A stretch of DNA of 10,600 nucleotides. It comes from Bacteroidota bacterium. GTDB lineage: Bacteria > Bacteroidota > Bacteroidia > Bacteroidales > Prolixibacteraceae. Shown piece by piece: positions 1-7,965 of this stretch; positions within the stretch are counted from its first letter, which is position 1; each line of letters starts with the position of its first letter. The position numbers and the translations under genes are program-made. The notes under the pieces are model-generated. The model was not told the origin of the DNA. It saw only the letters and a list, made by a program, of their open reading frames with translations, and ran no database searches. The stretch is taken from contig JAEWME010000050.1 of the NCBI GenBank assembly GCA_023393265.1, positions 1 to 10,600 of the forward strand. Reading direction: 5' to 3'.

Positions 1-27
1 CGCGAACTCAAGAAAAGGCATAAGTAG
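1..27 (+). CDS. 3' end of an upstream gene, possibly ribosomal protein S15 (partial)
   Basis: Frame 1 reads RELKKRHK and then a TAG stop, and a strong terminator follows 26 bases later, so this is very probably the tail of a real plus-strand gene. The short basic C-terminus would suit a ribosomal protein. From general knowledge, rpsO (S15) lies directly upstream of typA in several Bacteroidota, and S15 ends in a basic peptide, so rpsO is the best guess. Eight residues cannot prove identity. Confidence 0.4.
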   Translation, partial: RELKKRHK

Positions 28-53
28 GAAATCGTAAGATGCTAGATAAAGAG

Positions 54-84
54 GGCAGAAGAAACAAACATCTTCTGCCTTTTT
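54..84 (+). terminator. Intrinsic terminator of the upstream gene
   Basis: A perfect 9-bp stem (GGCAGAAGA at 54-62 with TCTTCTGCC at 71-79) encloses an 8-base loop and is followed directly by five T residues at 80-84. It separates the upstream gene from typA, so typA needs its own promoter. Confidence 0.88.
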
Positions 85-170
85 CCTGTTTAACTACTTA
101 GCATTGTTAAGGTTTTACACAAACTTAACCTGAGGTAGCTTTAAATAAAGTTTCAAACGGATTATTCGGC

Positions 171-178
171 TATCTTTG
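171..178 (+). promoter_or_regulatory. typA promoter, Bacteroidota -7 element
   Basis: TATCTTTG matches the Bacteroidota housekeeping -7 consensus TAnnTTTG exactly. It lies 20 bases before the typA ATG, so transcription should start near 184-187 and leave a leader of only about 12-15 bases. No clear TTTG -33 box is present at the usual distance. No Shine-Dalgarno sequence is visible, which is normal in this phylum. Confidence 0.65.
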
Positions 179-198
179 CGCCTTCATTTTCGAAACCT

Positions 199-2001
<1,803 letters not shown>

Positions 2002-2022
2002 TAAAGAGAACAGATATTGGTT

Positions 2023-2058
2023 AAGGGCTGAAAGGATTTTTCCAGACAGCCCTTTTTT
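2023..2058 (+). terminator. Intrinsic terminator of typA
   Basis: The outer stem AAGGGCTG (2023-2030) pairs with CAGCCCTT (2047-2054). A small inner hairpin GGA/TCC (2034-2043) lies in the loop, and a run of six T covers 2053-2058. It lies 21 bases after the typA stop and just before the convergent DUF4494 gene ends. The minus strand has no T run after the stem, so it works mainly for typA. Confidence 0.78.
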
Positions 2059-2067
2059 GTTACTTTC

Positions 2068-2646
2068 TTATTCTTCTTCCTGAATATTTTCAGGTTCATC
2101 ATCTTCTTCCTCTTCAGCATTATAAACTACGTCGTCGAGGTCTTCATCTTCAAATACCTTAGGTTTGGTAACTTCAGAAAGTGGTTTCAGGTTTGATGGA
2201 ATTGGTTGGCTATTGCTGTCTCCAAAATAAGGGAAAACATCAATAATTGTACTGATTGCCAGAGAAGTGGTCTGATAAGGCACCAGGATGTACGAAAGGC
2301 CCTCTTCCAACCGCTGAAGCGCCTGTTTGATATCGTCGGCTGCCACCAGAAAATAGTTGTTTATTTTCTTTTCTTTTCCGGCGTTTTCGTCAATGGTCAC
2401 AATGCCGATCTTGGCTTTATACCACCATTCGCCATTTTCGTGCGGGAAGATTTCAACGATGTTTGATTTCTTGATGTTATCAACCGTAAATTCCCCGCGA
2501 ACCATTGTTTGCATTTGCTGAATGATGCGTGTTTCGGCATCGGTAAACGAAACGGCATCAACCAGATAGGTTTCATTTACTTTTCGTTCACGACCATCGT
2601 CGTCAACTTTCACATATTTTACTTTACATTCGAACCAAGTTTGCAT
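2068..2646 (-). CDS. DUF4494 family protein of unknown function, internally duplicated
   Basis: This 192-residue soluble protein has no signal peptide or membrane segment. The sequence fits the Bacteroidota-restricted DUF4494 family, for which I know no function. It appears to contain two copies of an alpha/beta module. W4-FECKV, Y27-LV and IFP (66-68) in the first copy line up with W75-YKAKI, F99-LV and VFP (137-139) in the second, and the W-to-FP distance is 63 residues in both. A linker (about 143-165) leads to a strongly acidic tail (about 166-192) of Glu and Asp. The gene stands alone: it converges with typA, is cut off from fprA by that gene's terminator, and has its own promoter 23 bases before the ATG. 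The acidic tail could suit binding to a basic partner, but that is inference. Confidence 0.85.
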   Translation of the reverse strand: MQTWFECKVKYVKVDDDGRERKVNETYLVDAVSFTDAETRIIQQMQTMVRGEFTVDNIKKSNIVEIFPHENGEWWYKAKIGIVTIDENAGKEKKINNYFLVAADDIKQALQRLEEGLSYILVPYQTTSLAISTIIDVFPYFGDSNSQPIPSNLKPLSEVTKPKVFEDEDLDDVVYNAEEEEDDEPENIQEEE

Positions 2647-2668
2647 ACTTTCTTTTTTTTGTGACTTG

Positions 2669-2676
2669 CAAAGATA
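2669..2676 (-). promoter_or_regulatory. Promoter of the DUF4494 gene, -7 element
   Basis: Read on the minus strand this is TATCTTTG, an exact match to TAnnTTTG and the same octamer as in the typA promoter. It predicts a leader of about 12-16 bases before the ATG at 2646. Directly upstream of it is a small dyad, TTTTCC-TGAA-GGAAAA (2677-2692), inside the spacer. No clear -33 TTTG is seen. Confidence 0.6.
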
Positions 2677-2744
2677 TTTTCCTGAAGGAAAAATCCGCCC
2701 GTTTCGGTAAATAGTTTGGTACTTTTTTTATCCTGAAGAGAAGC

Positions 2745-2779
2745 AAAAAGAAAAGGCCATCGTTTTCCCGATGACCTTT
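2745..2779 (-). terminator. Intrinsic terminator of fprA
   Basis: On the minus strand AAGGTCATCG (2778-2769) pairs with CGATGGCCTT (2762-2753) across a 6-base loop, with one G-U wobble. A T-rich tract, TTTTCTTTTT, follows. It starts 23 bases after the fprA stop and isolates fprA from the DUF4494 gene downstream. Confidence 0.8.
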
Positions 2780-2801
2780 CTCCGCTGTATTTCTTGATTG
2801 A

Positions 2802-3989
2802 TTAATTCAATAATTTGTCAGCCACAGCATTGGCAAGTTCAACACATTTTTCGAACTTGTCTTTCTTCAGGGTGCCTTTTTCTTCAACGGGTTCGTAAGC
2901 CAGTTCCCATTTGATGTTTTCGGCAAATTTCTGAAGGTTTTTTACACCACCACCGCTCCATCCAAATGAACCAAAAATGCCAAGGATGTGGTCTTTGATG
3001 CCCATGTGCTCAATTTTGGTCACGAGGCTCTCAACTGCCGGAAACATCTCGTTGTTGTATGCAGCGCTGCCTACAATAAATGCCTTGTATTTGAAAATAT
3101 CGGAAATAATATAGGATGCGTGTGTTTTTGAGGCATCGTAAACGCGAATGTTCTTCACTCCCCTGACAGCCAGTTGGCGTGCAATAGCATCAGCCATTTT
3201 TGCGGTGTTTCCATACATAGATCCATAGACAATAACGGCGCCGGGATCGGTGGTGTATGTGCTCCATTTCTGGTATTTGTCGAGAATGTAATTCAGGTCA
3301 GTTCTCCAGACGGGGCCATGCGTTGCAGCCAGCATTTTTACGTCGAGCATCTGAAGTTTCTTGAGTGCGCGTTGCGTGTGCGGGCAATATTTGCCTACGA
3401 TGTTTGTAAAATATCGCATCAAATCTTCTTCGTAGAACGAAAGGTTCAGCTCGTCGTCGAAGATTCCGCCGTCAAGCGTTCCAAATGACCCAAAAGCGTC
3501 GCCAGAGAACAGAATTTTGTTATTTACTTCAAAGGTTACCATCGTTTCGGGCCAGTGTACCATGGGGATGGTGGCAAAAGTGAGGCGATGCTTTCCGAGC
3601 GGAAGTTCGGAGTCGTCATATACTTCGAGTGCATTTCCGGTGGTTTCATAATAATTTTCCACCATGTCGAAAGTCTTTTTATTGCCAACCAGTGTAATAT
3701 TCGGATAGCGGGCAACAACTGCTTTCAATGCTCCTGAATGATCAGGTTCCATGTGATTAATTACCAGGTAATCAACCGGGCGTCCGTCGGTCAGCTTGTC
3801 AATCTGATCGAGATAATCTTCGATGAACGACCGTTCAACGGTATCGATTAAAGCAATTTTTTCATCAACAATGAGATACGAGTTATAGGAAACCCCATTG
3901 GGAATTGGCCAGAAATTTTCAAAAAGGTGGGTTCTCCGATCATTAAAACCCAGATAATAAATGTCTTCGGCCAGTTTAACCTGATGCAT
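2802..3989 (-). CDS. fprA: FprA-type flavodiiron protein (class A), O2/NO reductase
   Basis: This 395-residue cytoplasmic enzyme should reduce oxygen to water and/or nitric oxide to N2O, protecting anaerobes. The N-terminal metallo-beta-lactamase-like domain (about 1-245) keeps every di-iron ligand: H79, E81, D83 and H84 in HMEPDHSG, then H145, D164 (SGDAFG) and H224 (THGP). The C-terminal flavodoxin domain (about 250-395) starts with an FMN phosphate loop, YGSMYGNTAK (255-264), and has the flavin-contacting GSFGWSGGG stretch near 340-348. There is no fused rubredoxin or flavin-reductase domain, so it is class A and needs a separate electron donor, which is not in this window. Whether O2 or NO is preferred cannot be read from the sequence. 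It is monocistronic, diverging from mltG and closed by a terminator. Confidence 0.95.
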   Translation of the reverse strand: MHQVKLAEDIYYLGFNDRRTHLFENFWPIPNGVSYNSYLIVDEKIALIDTVERSFIEDYLDQIDKLTDGRPVDYLVINHMEPDHSGALKAVVARYPNITLVGNKKTFDMVENYYETTGNALEVYDDSELPLGKHRLTFATIPMVHWPETMVTFEVNNKILFSGDAFGSFGTLDGGIFDDELNLSFYEEDLMRYFTNIVGKYCPHTQRALKKLQMLDVKMLAATHGPVWRTDLNYILDKYQKWSTYTTDPGAVIVYGSMYGNTAKMADAIARQLAVRGVKNIRVYDASKTHASYIISDIFKYKAFIVGSAAYNNEMFPAVESLVTKIEHMGIKDHILGIFGSFGWSGGGVKNLQKFAENIKWELAYEPVEEKGTLKKDKFEKCVELANAVADKLLN

Positions 3990-4245
3990 ACAGAATAAAT
4001 TTGGAAAATGTTAAAACGGTTACGAAAATAAGCAAAATCGACCAAAGAACAGAACCGCCCATTTCAATCCATCCCGATTTAAGAAAAATATTACATTTTT
4101 TCGTTTTTGGCTTTTTTCGGTTGGGGCTAACTTGTTGATTATTTTTTTAGTAAGCTGATTAACCGTCATTTGAAAAGTGCTTCTTTGTCAGGTGTGCTAT
4201 GTACTTTCCCCGAAATGACTATTTTTATCAAAAAAACCGCTCTTT
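3990..4245. other. Divergent intergenic region between fprA and mltG
   Basis: These 256 bases are AT-rich and hold the promoters of two diverging genes. For fprA the best candidate is TATTTTCG on the minus strand (4023-4030), which is one base off TAnnTTTG and would give a leader of about 25 bases. For mltG the best is TATTTTTA (4220-4227), also one base off. Neither has a -33 box at proper spacing. I see no small gene or RNA here. Confidence 0.4.
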
Positions 4246-5307
4246 ATGGAATTAGTAAAGAAAAGTAGACTTATGCTCTTTCCCCGACTGAATAAATGGA
4301 TTGTCATTTTTTTTGTTGCTGCAATTGCAGTGGCTGGTTTTCGAGGTTATCAGCTCTATCATTACATTTTTGATGCGAACGTAAAAACACCGGGAAGCAT
4401 CAAGATTCCGGCTAACGCAACATATCAACAGGTAATCGATAGCCTGAAAAAGCACGACATTATCATAAATTTCACAGCTTTCAACTGGGTGGCTAAACGA
4501 AAAAAATATGCCACTTCAATCAAGGCAGGTAAATATTTGCTCGATAAAGGACTGACCACAAATGAGATATTAAATATGTTGCGCTCCGGCGATCAGCAAC
4601 CGGTAAATGTTACATTTAATAACCTTCGGTTTTTCAGTGAGTTGGCTGGTGATATTTCGAAATATATTGAACCCGACTCGCTCGAGTTGTTACAGAAATT
4701 TACAGATCCGGCTGTTCAGGAAAAATTTGGATTTACGCAGAATACTTTTCCGTGCATGTTTATTCCAAATACTTATGAGTTTTACTGGACGACAACGGCC
4801 GACCAGTTTTTGGAACGGATGTGGATGGAATACAAACGATTCTGGAATGAGGAGAGGCGAAAAAAAGCTGAAGAGATGGGGTTAACGCCGGAAGAGGTGA
4901 CAACAATTGCATCTATCGTTCAGGAGGAATCGAATAAACGGGATGAACGGCCTATCATTGCAGGTCTCTACCTGAACCGGATTAAAAAGGGGATGCCACT
5001 TCAGGCCGACCCAACGGTGAAATACGCACTCGGAAATTTCAGGATAAAGCGGGTGCTCAACAGTCATCTGGCAATTGATTCGCCGTATAACACCTACAAA
5101 TACCCCGGATTACCGCCGGGACCTATTAATTTTCCTGAAGTGACCTGCATTGATGCAGTGTTAAACGCGGCGAAAACGTCATACTTGTATATGTGCGCGC
5201 GGCAGGACTTTTCAGGATACCATAATTTCGCGAAATCGCTTTCGGCGCACCTCGAAAATGCCCGAAAATACAAGGCCGCACTCGATTCGCTGGAAATTTT
5301 TCAGTAG
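4246..5307 (+). CDS. mltG: Endolytic murein transglycosylase MltG (YceG family)
   Basis: This 353-residue inner-membrane enzyme cleaves nascent peptidoglycan glycan strands and is thought to set their length as a terminase. A short basic N-terminus precedes one membrane segment (about 18-38), so the rest faces the periplasm. A LysM-like region (about 45-115, with VIDSLKKHDII) precedes the YceG catalytic domain. The signature ASIVQEES (222-229) carries the probable catalytic glutamate at E228, by alignment with E218 of E. coli MltG. LQADPTVKYALG (252-263) and SPYNTYKYPGLPPGPI (279-294) are also conserved. In the last motif the usual Asn-Pro after PGPI reads Asn-Phe-Pro. Length and order are normal for the family. 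The gene is alone and ends in the terminator shared with dnaJ. Confidence 0.95.
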   Translation: MELVKKSRLMLFPRLNKWIVIFFVAAIAVAGFRGYQLYHYIFDANVKTPGSIKIPANATYQQVIDSLKKHDIIINFTAFNWVAKRKKYATSIKAGKYLLDKGLTTNEILNMLRSGDQQPVNVTFNNLRFFSELAGDISKYIEPDSLELLQKFTDPAVQEKFGFTQNTFPCMFIPNTYEFYWTTTADQFLERMWMEYKRFWNEERRKKAEEMGLTPEEVTTIASIVQEESNKRDERPIIAGLYLNRIKKGMPLQADPTVKYALGNFRIKRVLNSHLAIDSPYNTYKYPGLPPGPINFPEVTCIDAVLNAAKTSYLYMCARQDFSGYHNFAKSLSAHLENARKYKAALDSLEIFQ

Positions 5308-5322
5308 CCAGATGATATGCTT

Positions 5323-5367
5323 AAAAAAAGAAACCAGCAGATTTACTTTCTGCTGGTTTCTTTTTTT
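5323..5367. terminator. Bidirectional intrinsic terminator between mltG and dnaJ
   Basis: A perfect 19-bp inverted repeat (5323-5341 with 5349-5367) surrounds a 7-base loop. The core is GAAACCAGCAGA/TCTGCTGGTTTC. Seven A residues flank one side and seven T the other, so both strands read as stem plus U tract. It lies 15 bases after the mltG stop and 15 bases before the dnaJ stop codon, as expected for a terminator serving convergent genes. Confidence 0.95.
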
Positions 5368-5382
5368 GCTTTTATCGAAGAA

Positions 5383-6537
5383 TTAGTCGAATATGTCTCT
5401 CATTTTCTCGAAGAAATTTCTGTCTGCCTGATCCGGTCCGCCCGTAAAGCTGGGAGAAGTCATCAGTTTTTCGAGCATCTTTCGCTCTTCTGCATTTAGT
5501 TTCTTCGGAATCCAGACATGCACACGTACAAGCAAATCGCCTTTGCCATATCCATTTACGTCGGGAAGGCCTTTCCCGCGCAGACGAAGGATCTTTTCGG
5601 GCTGTGTGCCGGGATCAATTTTCACCTTAACGCGGCTGTCAACCGTCGGTATCTCTTTGGTTGTTCCCAGCGTAATTTCAGGGAAAGTAACAAAGAGATT
5701 GTATATTAAGTTATTTCCATCCCGAACGAGTTCCTGATGTTCTTCCTCCTGAATGACAACAAATAAGTCGCCATTCACTCCGCCCCGGCGGCCGGCATTT
5801 CCTTTTCCGGCTACATTCAGTTGCATGCCTTCGCCAACACCTGCCGGAATCCTGATGCTGATTACTTCTTCGTCGCGAACCACACCTTCTCCCTGACAAT
5901 GTGTACATTTGTTGGTGATAATCTGTCCTTCCCCGTTACAGGTTGGGCAGGTTGTTGTGGTTTGCATCTGTCCCAGTAATGTATTCTGAATGCGGGTTAC
6001 ATGGCCGCTTCCCCGACAGGTAGAACAGGTTGAATACGACGATCCGCCCTGTGCGCCGGTTCCGCTACAATGCGTACACGGTACATATTTTTTTACCTTG
6101 ATTTTTTTCTCAACACCATTCAGGACTTCGTTCAGGTTCAGACTAACTTTCACCCTAAGATCGGAACCGCGATGCTGGCGCGGACCACGTGCGCGCTGAC
6201 CACCAAAACCACCAAAACCGCCAAAACCACCGCCACCGAAAATGTCGCCAAACATCGAGAAAATATCATCCATCGACATGTCGTGGCCGCCAAATCCGCT
6301 GGCTCCGCCTCCATTCATGCCTGCGTGACCAAACTGGTCGTAGCGCTGACGTTTTTCAGGATTGCTCAGCACCTCATAAGCCTCGGCAGCTTCCTTAAAT
6401 TTCTCTTCAGCTTCTTTGTTCCCCGGATTTTTGTCGGGGTGAAACTGTATAGCTTTCTGCCGGTAGGCTTTCTTTATTTCGTCCGCAGTCGCTGTTTTGC
6501 TGACGCCAAGAATTTCGTAAAAATCGCGTTTTGTCAT
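5383..6537 (-). CDS. dnaJ: Chaperone DnaJ (Hsp40, type I)
   Basis: This 384-residue co-chaperone delivers unfolded clients to DnaK and stimulates its ATPase. Domains in order: a J domain (about 5-70) with HPD at 33-35; a Gly/Phe-rich linker (about 71-115) with a GGFGGFGGFGG run; a zinc domain with four intact CxxCxGxG repeats starting at C154 (CTHCSGTG), C171 (CSTCRGSG), C197 (CPTCNGEG) and C211 (CTHCQGEG); and client-binding C-terminal domains (about 220-350). It is therefore a complete type I DnaJ. The ATG lies 18 bases after the grpE stop with no terminator between them, so the two are co-transcribed. dnaK is not in the window. Confidence 0.98.
   Translation of the reverse strand: MTKRDFYEILGVSKTATADEIKKAYRQKAIQFHPDKNPGNKEAEEKFKEAAEAYEVLSNPEKRQRYDQFGHAGMNGGGASGFGGHDMSMDDIFSMFGDIFGGGGFGGFGGFGGQRARGPRQHRGSDLRVKVSLNLNEVLNGVEKKIKVKKYVPCTHCSGTGAQGGSSYSTCSTCRGSGHVTRIQNTLLGQMQTTTTCPTCNGEGQIITNKCTHCQGEGVVRDEEVISIRIPAGVGEGMQLNVAGKGNAGRRGGVNGDLFVVIQEEEHQELVRDGNNLIYNLFVTFPEITLGTTKEIPTVDSRVKVKIDPGTQPEKILRLRGKGLPDVNGYGKGDLLVRVHVWIPKKLNAEERKMLEKLMTSPSFTGGPDQADRNFFEKMRDIFD
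6200..6235. repeat. 9-bp tandem repeat coding the DnaJ Gly/Phe linker
   Basis: Four near-identical 9-base units (CCACCAAAA, CCACCAAAA, CCGCCAAAA, CCACCGCCA on the plus strand) encode the repeated Gly-Gly-Phe of DnaJ. Each unit is three codons, so copy-number change keeps the frame. The repeat is explained by the protein and is not an independent element. Confidence 0.8.
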
Positions 6538-6555
6538 TTTCTATCTTCTATCAGG

Positions 6556-7137
6556 CTATTCGCCAATAACTACTTTCGAGTGTCTTATTACTTTGTCGTT
6601 CAAGAAATAGCCTTTCTGAACTACGTCAATAATCTTACCTTTCAGGTCTTCGCTAGGTGCTGCAAATGTTGTAATGGCCTCGTGCAAATCGGTATCGAAA
6701 TCTTTACCCTTTGCTTCTATTTCCTTCACCCCGTTTTGTTTCAGGAACTCCTGAAACTTGTTGTAGATCAGGTTTACACCTTCCTTAACTGGTGTGTCGC
6801 TTTCGATAGCTTCCAAAGTCTGAATGGCACGGTCGAAATCGTCGATAACCGGCAAAATGTTCACCAAAAGGCTTTCGCTGGCCGTTTTGAGCAGTTCCAT
6901 TCTTTCCTTCAGGGTACGTTTGCGGTAATTGTCGAACTCTGCCTGAAGACGAATGTGTTTGTCTTTCAGTTCAGCAAGTTCTTTTTCAGCTTTTTCCAAG
7001 TCTTCTTCAGCTTTAGTTTTCTTGTGTGCTTTATCTTTCTTATTTTCTTTCTTACTATGAGCGGAATCAGCATGTTCTGCTGTCATTTCCTGATTTTCAT
7101 TTTCAAGTTGTTCTTTTTTTTCTTTATTGTCTGTCAT
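6556..7137 (-). CDS. grpE: Nucleotide exchange factor GrpE
   Basis: This 193-residue cytoplasmic dimer releases ADP from DnaK and so resets the chaperone cycle with DnaJ. The first 45 residues are highly charged and low in complexity (Lys, Glu, His, Ala), and are probably disordered. A long coiled-coil helix runs from about 43 to 90 and includes the conserved AEFDNYRKRT (66-75). A four-helix region follows, then the C-terminal beta domain with KGYFLNDKVIRHSKVVIGE (175-193), the hallmark GrpE ending. It is the first gene of a grpE-dnaJ operon with a TAnnTTTG promoter. No CIRCE element is visible upstream. Confidence 0.97.
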   Translation of the reverse strand: MTDNKEKKEQLENENQEMTAEHADSAHSKKENKKDKAHKKTKAEEDLEKAEKELAELKDKHIRLQAEFDNYRKRTLKERMELLKTASESLLVNILPVIDDFDRAIQTLEAIESDTPVKEGVNLIYNKFQEFLKQNGVKEIEAKGKDFDTDLHEAITTFAAPSEDLKGKIIDVVQKGYFLNDKVIRHSKVVIGE

Positions 7138-7172
7138 TTTACCTGAATTTAAAAATTGCGATTTCGAGGCTG

Positions 7173-7206
7173 CAAATATACTGCCATTCGCCTTAAGATT
7201 GTCAAA
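7173..7206 (-). promoter_or_regulatory. Promoter of the grpE-dnaJ operon
   Basis: On the minus strand a TTTG -33 box (7206-7203) is followed after 22 bases by TATATTTG (7180-7173), an exact TAnnTTTG -7 element. Transcription should begin near 7164-7167, giving a leader of about 28 bases. The spacing is slightly longer than the usual 19-21. Confidence 0.6.
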
Positions 7207-7263
7207 TTGGCATTTTATTAATCACGGTCTGACAACTTTATTGTTTTCCCTTGGAATAAAAAG

Positions 7264-7296
7264 AAAAAAGGGCAATCCGTCTTACAGGACTGCCCC
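7264..7296 (-). terminator. Intrinsic terminator after the TlpA-like gene
   Basis: On the minus strand GGGCAGTCC (7295-7287) pairs with GGATTGCCC (7278-7270) across an 8-base loop, with one U-G wobble, and six T follow (7269-7264). On the plus strand the same position becomes an A-C mismatch, so the structure favours minus-strand transcripts. It ends the likely DUF4290-murA-tlpA unit and separates it from grpE. Confidence 0.85.
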
Positions 7297-7323
7297 ATTA
7301 TCGTCGTGTAACTATTTTTGGAT

Positions 7324-7869
7324 TTATTTAAGAAGACCCGATAACGTTTGCTCCAGTACTGGCCCACGCACATTTTTTGCAATGATGATTCCGTCGCCAT
7401 CAATTAAAAAGCTGGCCGGAATGCTGCGAACGCCATATACGTTTGCGAATTTTGCATCCCATCCGAGCAGGTCGCTTACATGGTTTTCCCATACCAGCTT
7501 GTCGGCCTGTATGGCCTGTTCCCATGCGTCTTTATTCTTATCGAGCGAAACGCTGAAAACGGTGAAACCTTTCCCGTTTTTAAATTTTTCATCTTTAAAC
7601 TTGTTGTAGGCGCTCACCACTGTTGGGTTTTCGTGGCGGCACGGCCCGCACCATGATGCCCAGAAATCGATTAAAACGATCTTTCCTTTCAGCGACGAAA
7701 GCTTTAGCTCACTTCCGTCTAAGGTCTTTTCGGCAATTTCCGGAGCCTTATTACCAATGTTCAGGCCTATTTTTACTTCTTGCTTATTGTCGTCGCTCGA
7801 CTTCGCGGTAGTTGTATAACCGATTACAGAAAACAATACCACGATAGTCAGCATGATTATTTTTTTCAT
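7324..7869 (-). CDS. Secreted TlpA/ResA-like thioredoxin-fold protein
   Basis: This 181-residue exported protein probably reduces or rearranges disulfides in the envelope. It has a classic Lys-Lys N-terminus and hydrophobic core (residues 4-18), so a signal peptide or anchor is likely, with cleavage perhaps near 22. The AhpC/TSA-type redox domain has PEIAEKTLDG (43-52), WASWCGPCRHENP with redox cysteines C74 and C77, and the cis-proline P151 in SIPASFLID. Its specific partner, such as cytochrome maturation or another pathway, cannot be told. An in-frame ATG at 7938 would add 23 residues, but a promoter-like element lies between the two starts and the signal peptide would become internal, so 7869 is preferred. 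It lies 96 bases after murA with no terminator between. Confidence 0.88.
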   Translation of the reverse strand: MKKIIMLTIVVLFSVIGYTTTAKSSDDNKQEVKIGLNIGNKAPEIAEKTLDGSELKLSSLKGKIVLIDFWASWCGPCRHENPTVVSAYNKFKDEKFKNGKGFTVFSVSLDKNKDAWEQAIQADKLVWENHVSDLLGWDAKFANVYGVRSIPASFLIDGDGIIIAKNVRGPVLEQTLSGLLK

Positions 7870-7894
7870 CCTCAGATATTTATTTTGTTCAGGG

Positions 7895-7902
7895 CAAAAA
7901 TA
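7895..7902 (-). promoter_or_regulatory. Possible internal promoter of the TlpA-like gene
   Basis: On the minus strand this reads TATTTTTG, an exact TAnnTTTG. It predicts a start of transcription near 7886-7889, about 18 bases before the ATG at 7869. There is no TTTG at the -33 position. If real, the gene can be expressed apart from murA. Confidence 0.45.
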
Positions 7903-7965
7903 GCAAATCAATGACATGATCAGCCTAGGGTTGCCCATTGTTTAAAATTATTAACAGTAAACTCT

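Noticed and set aside
3990..4245. Possible small RNA or small gene in the 256-base divergent gap.
   Set aside because: I found no stable hairpin with a U tract and no convincing short frame. AT-rich promoter DNA explains it.
6200..6235. Short tandem repeats that might suggest a repeat array.
   Set aside because: The 9-base units are in frame and encode the Gly-Gly-Phe linker of DnaJ. There are no spacers.
6070..7146. A 358-codon open frame on the plus strand, antisense to dnaJ and grpE.
   Set aside because: It mirrors two certain genes, its product is Phe-rich and low in complexity as antisense frames of Lys/Glu-rich genes are, and it matches no family I know.
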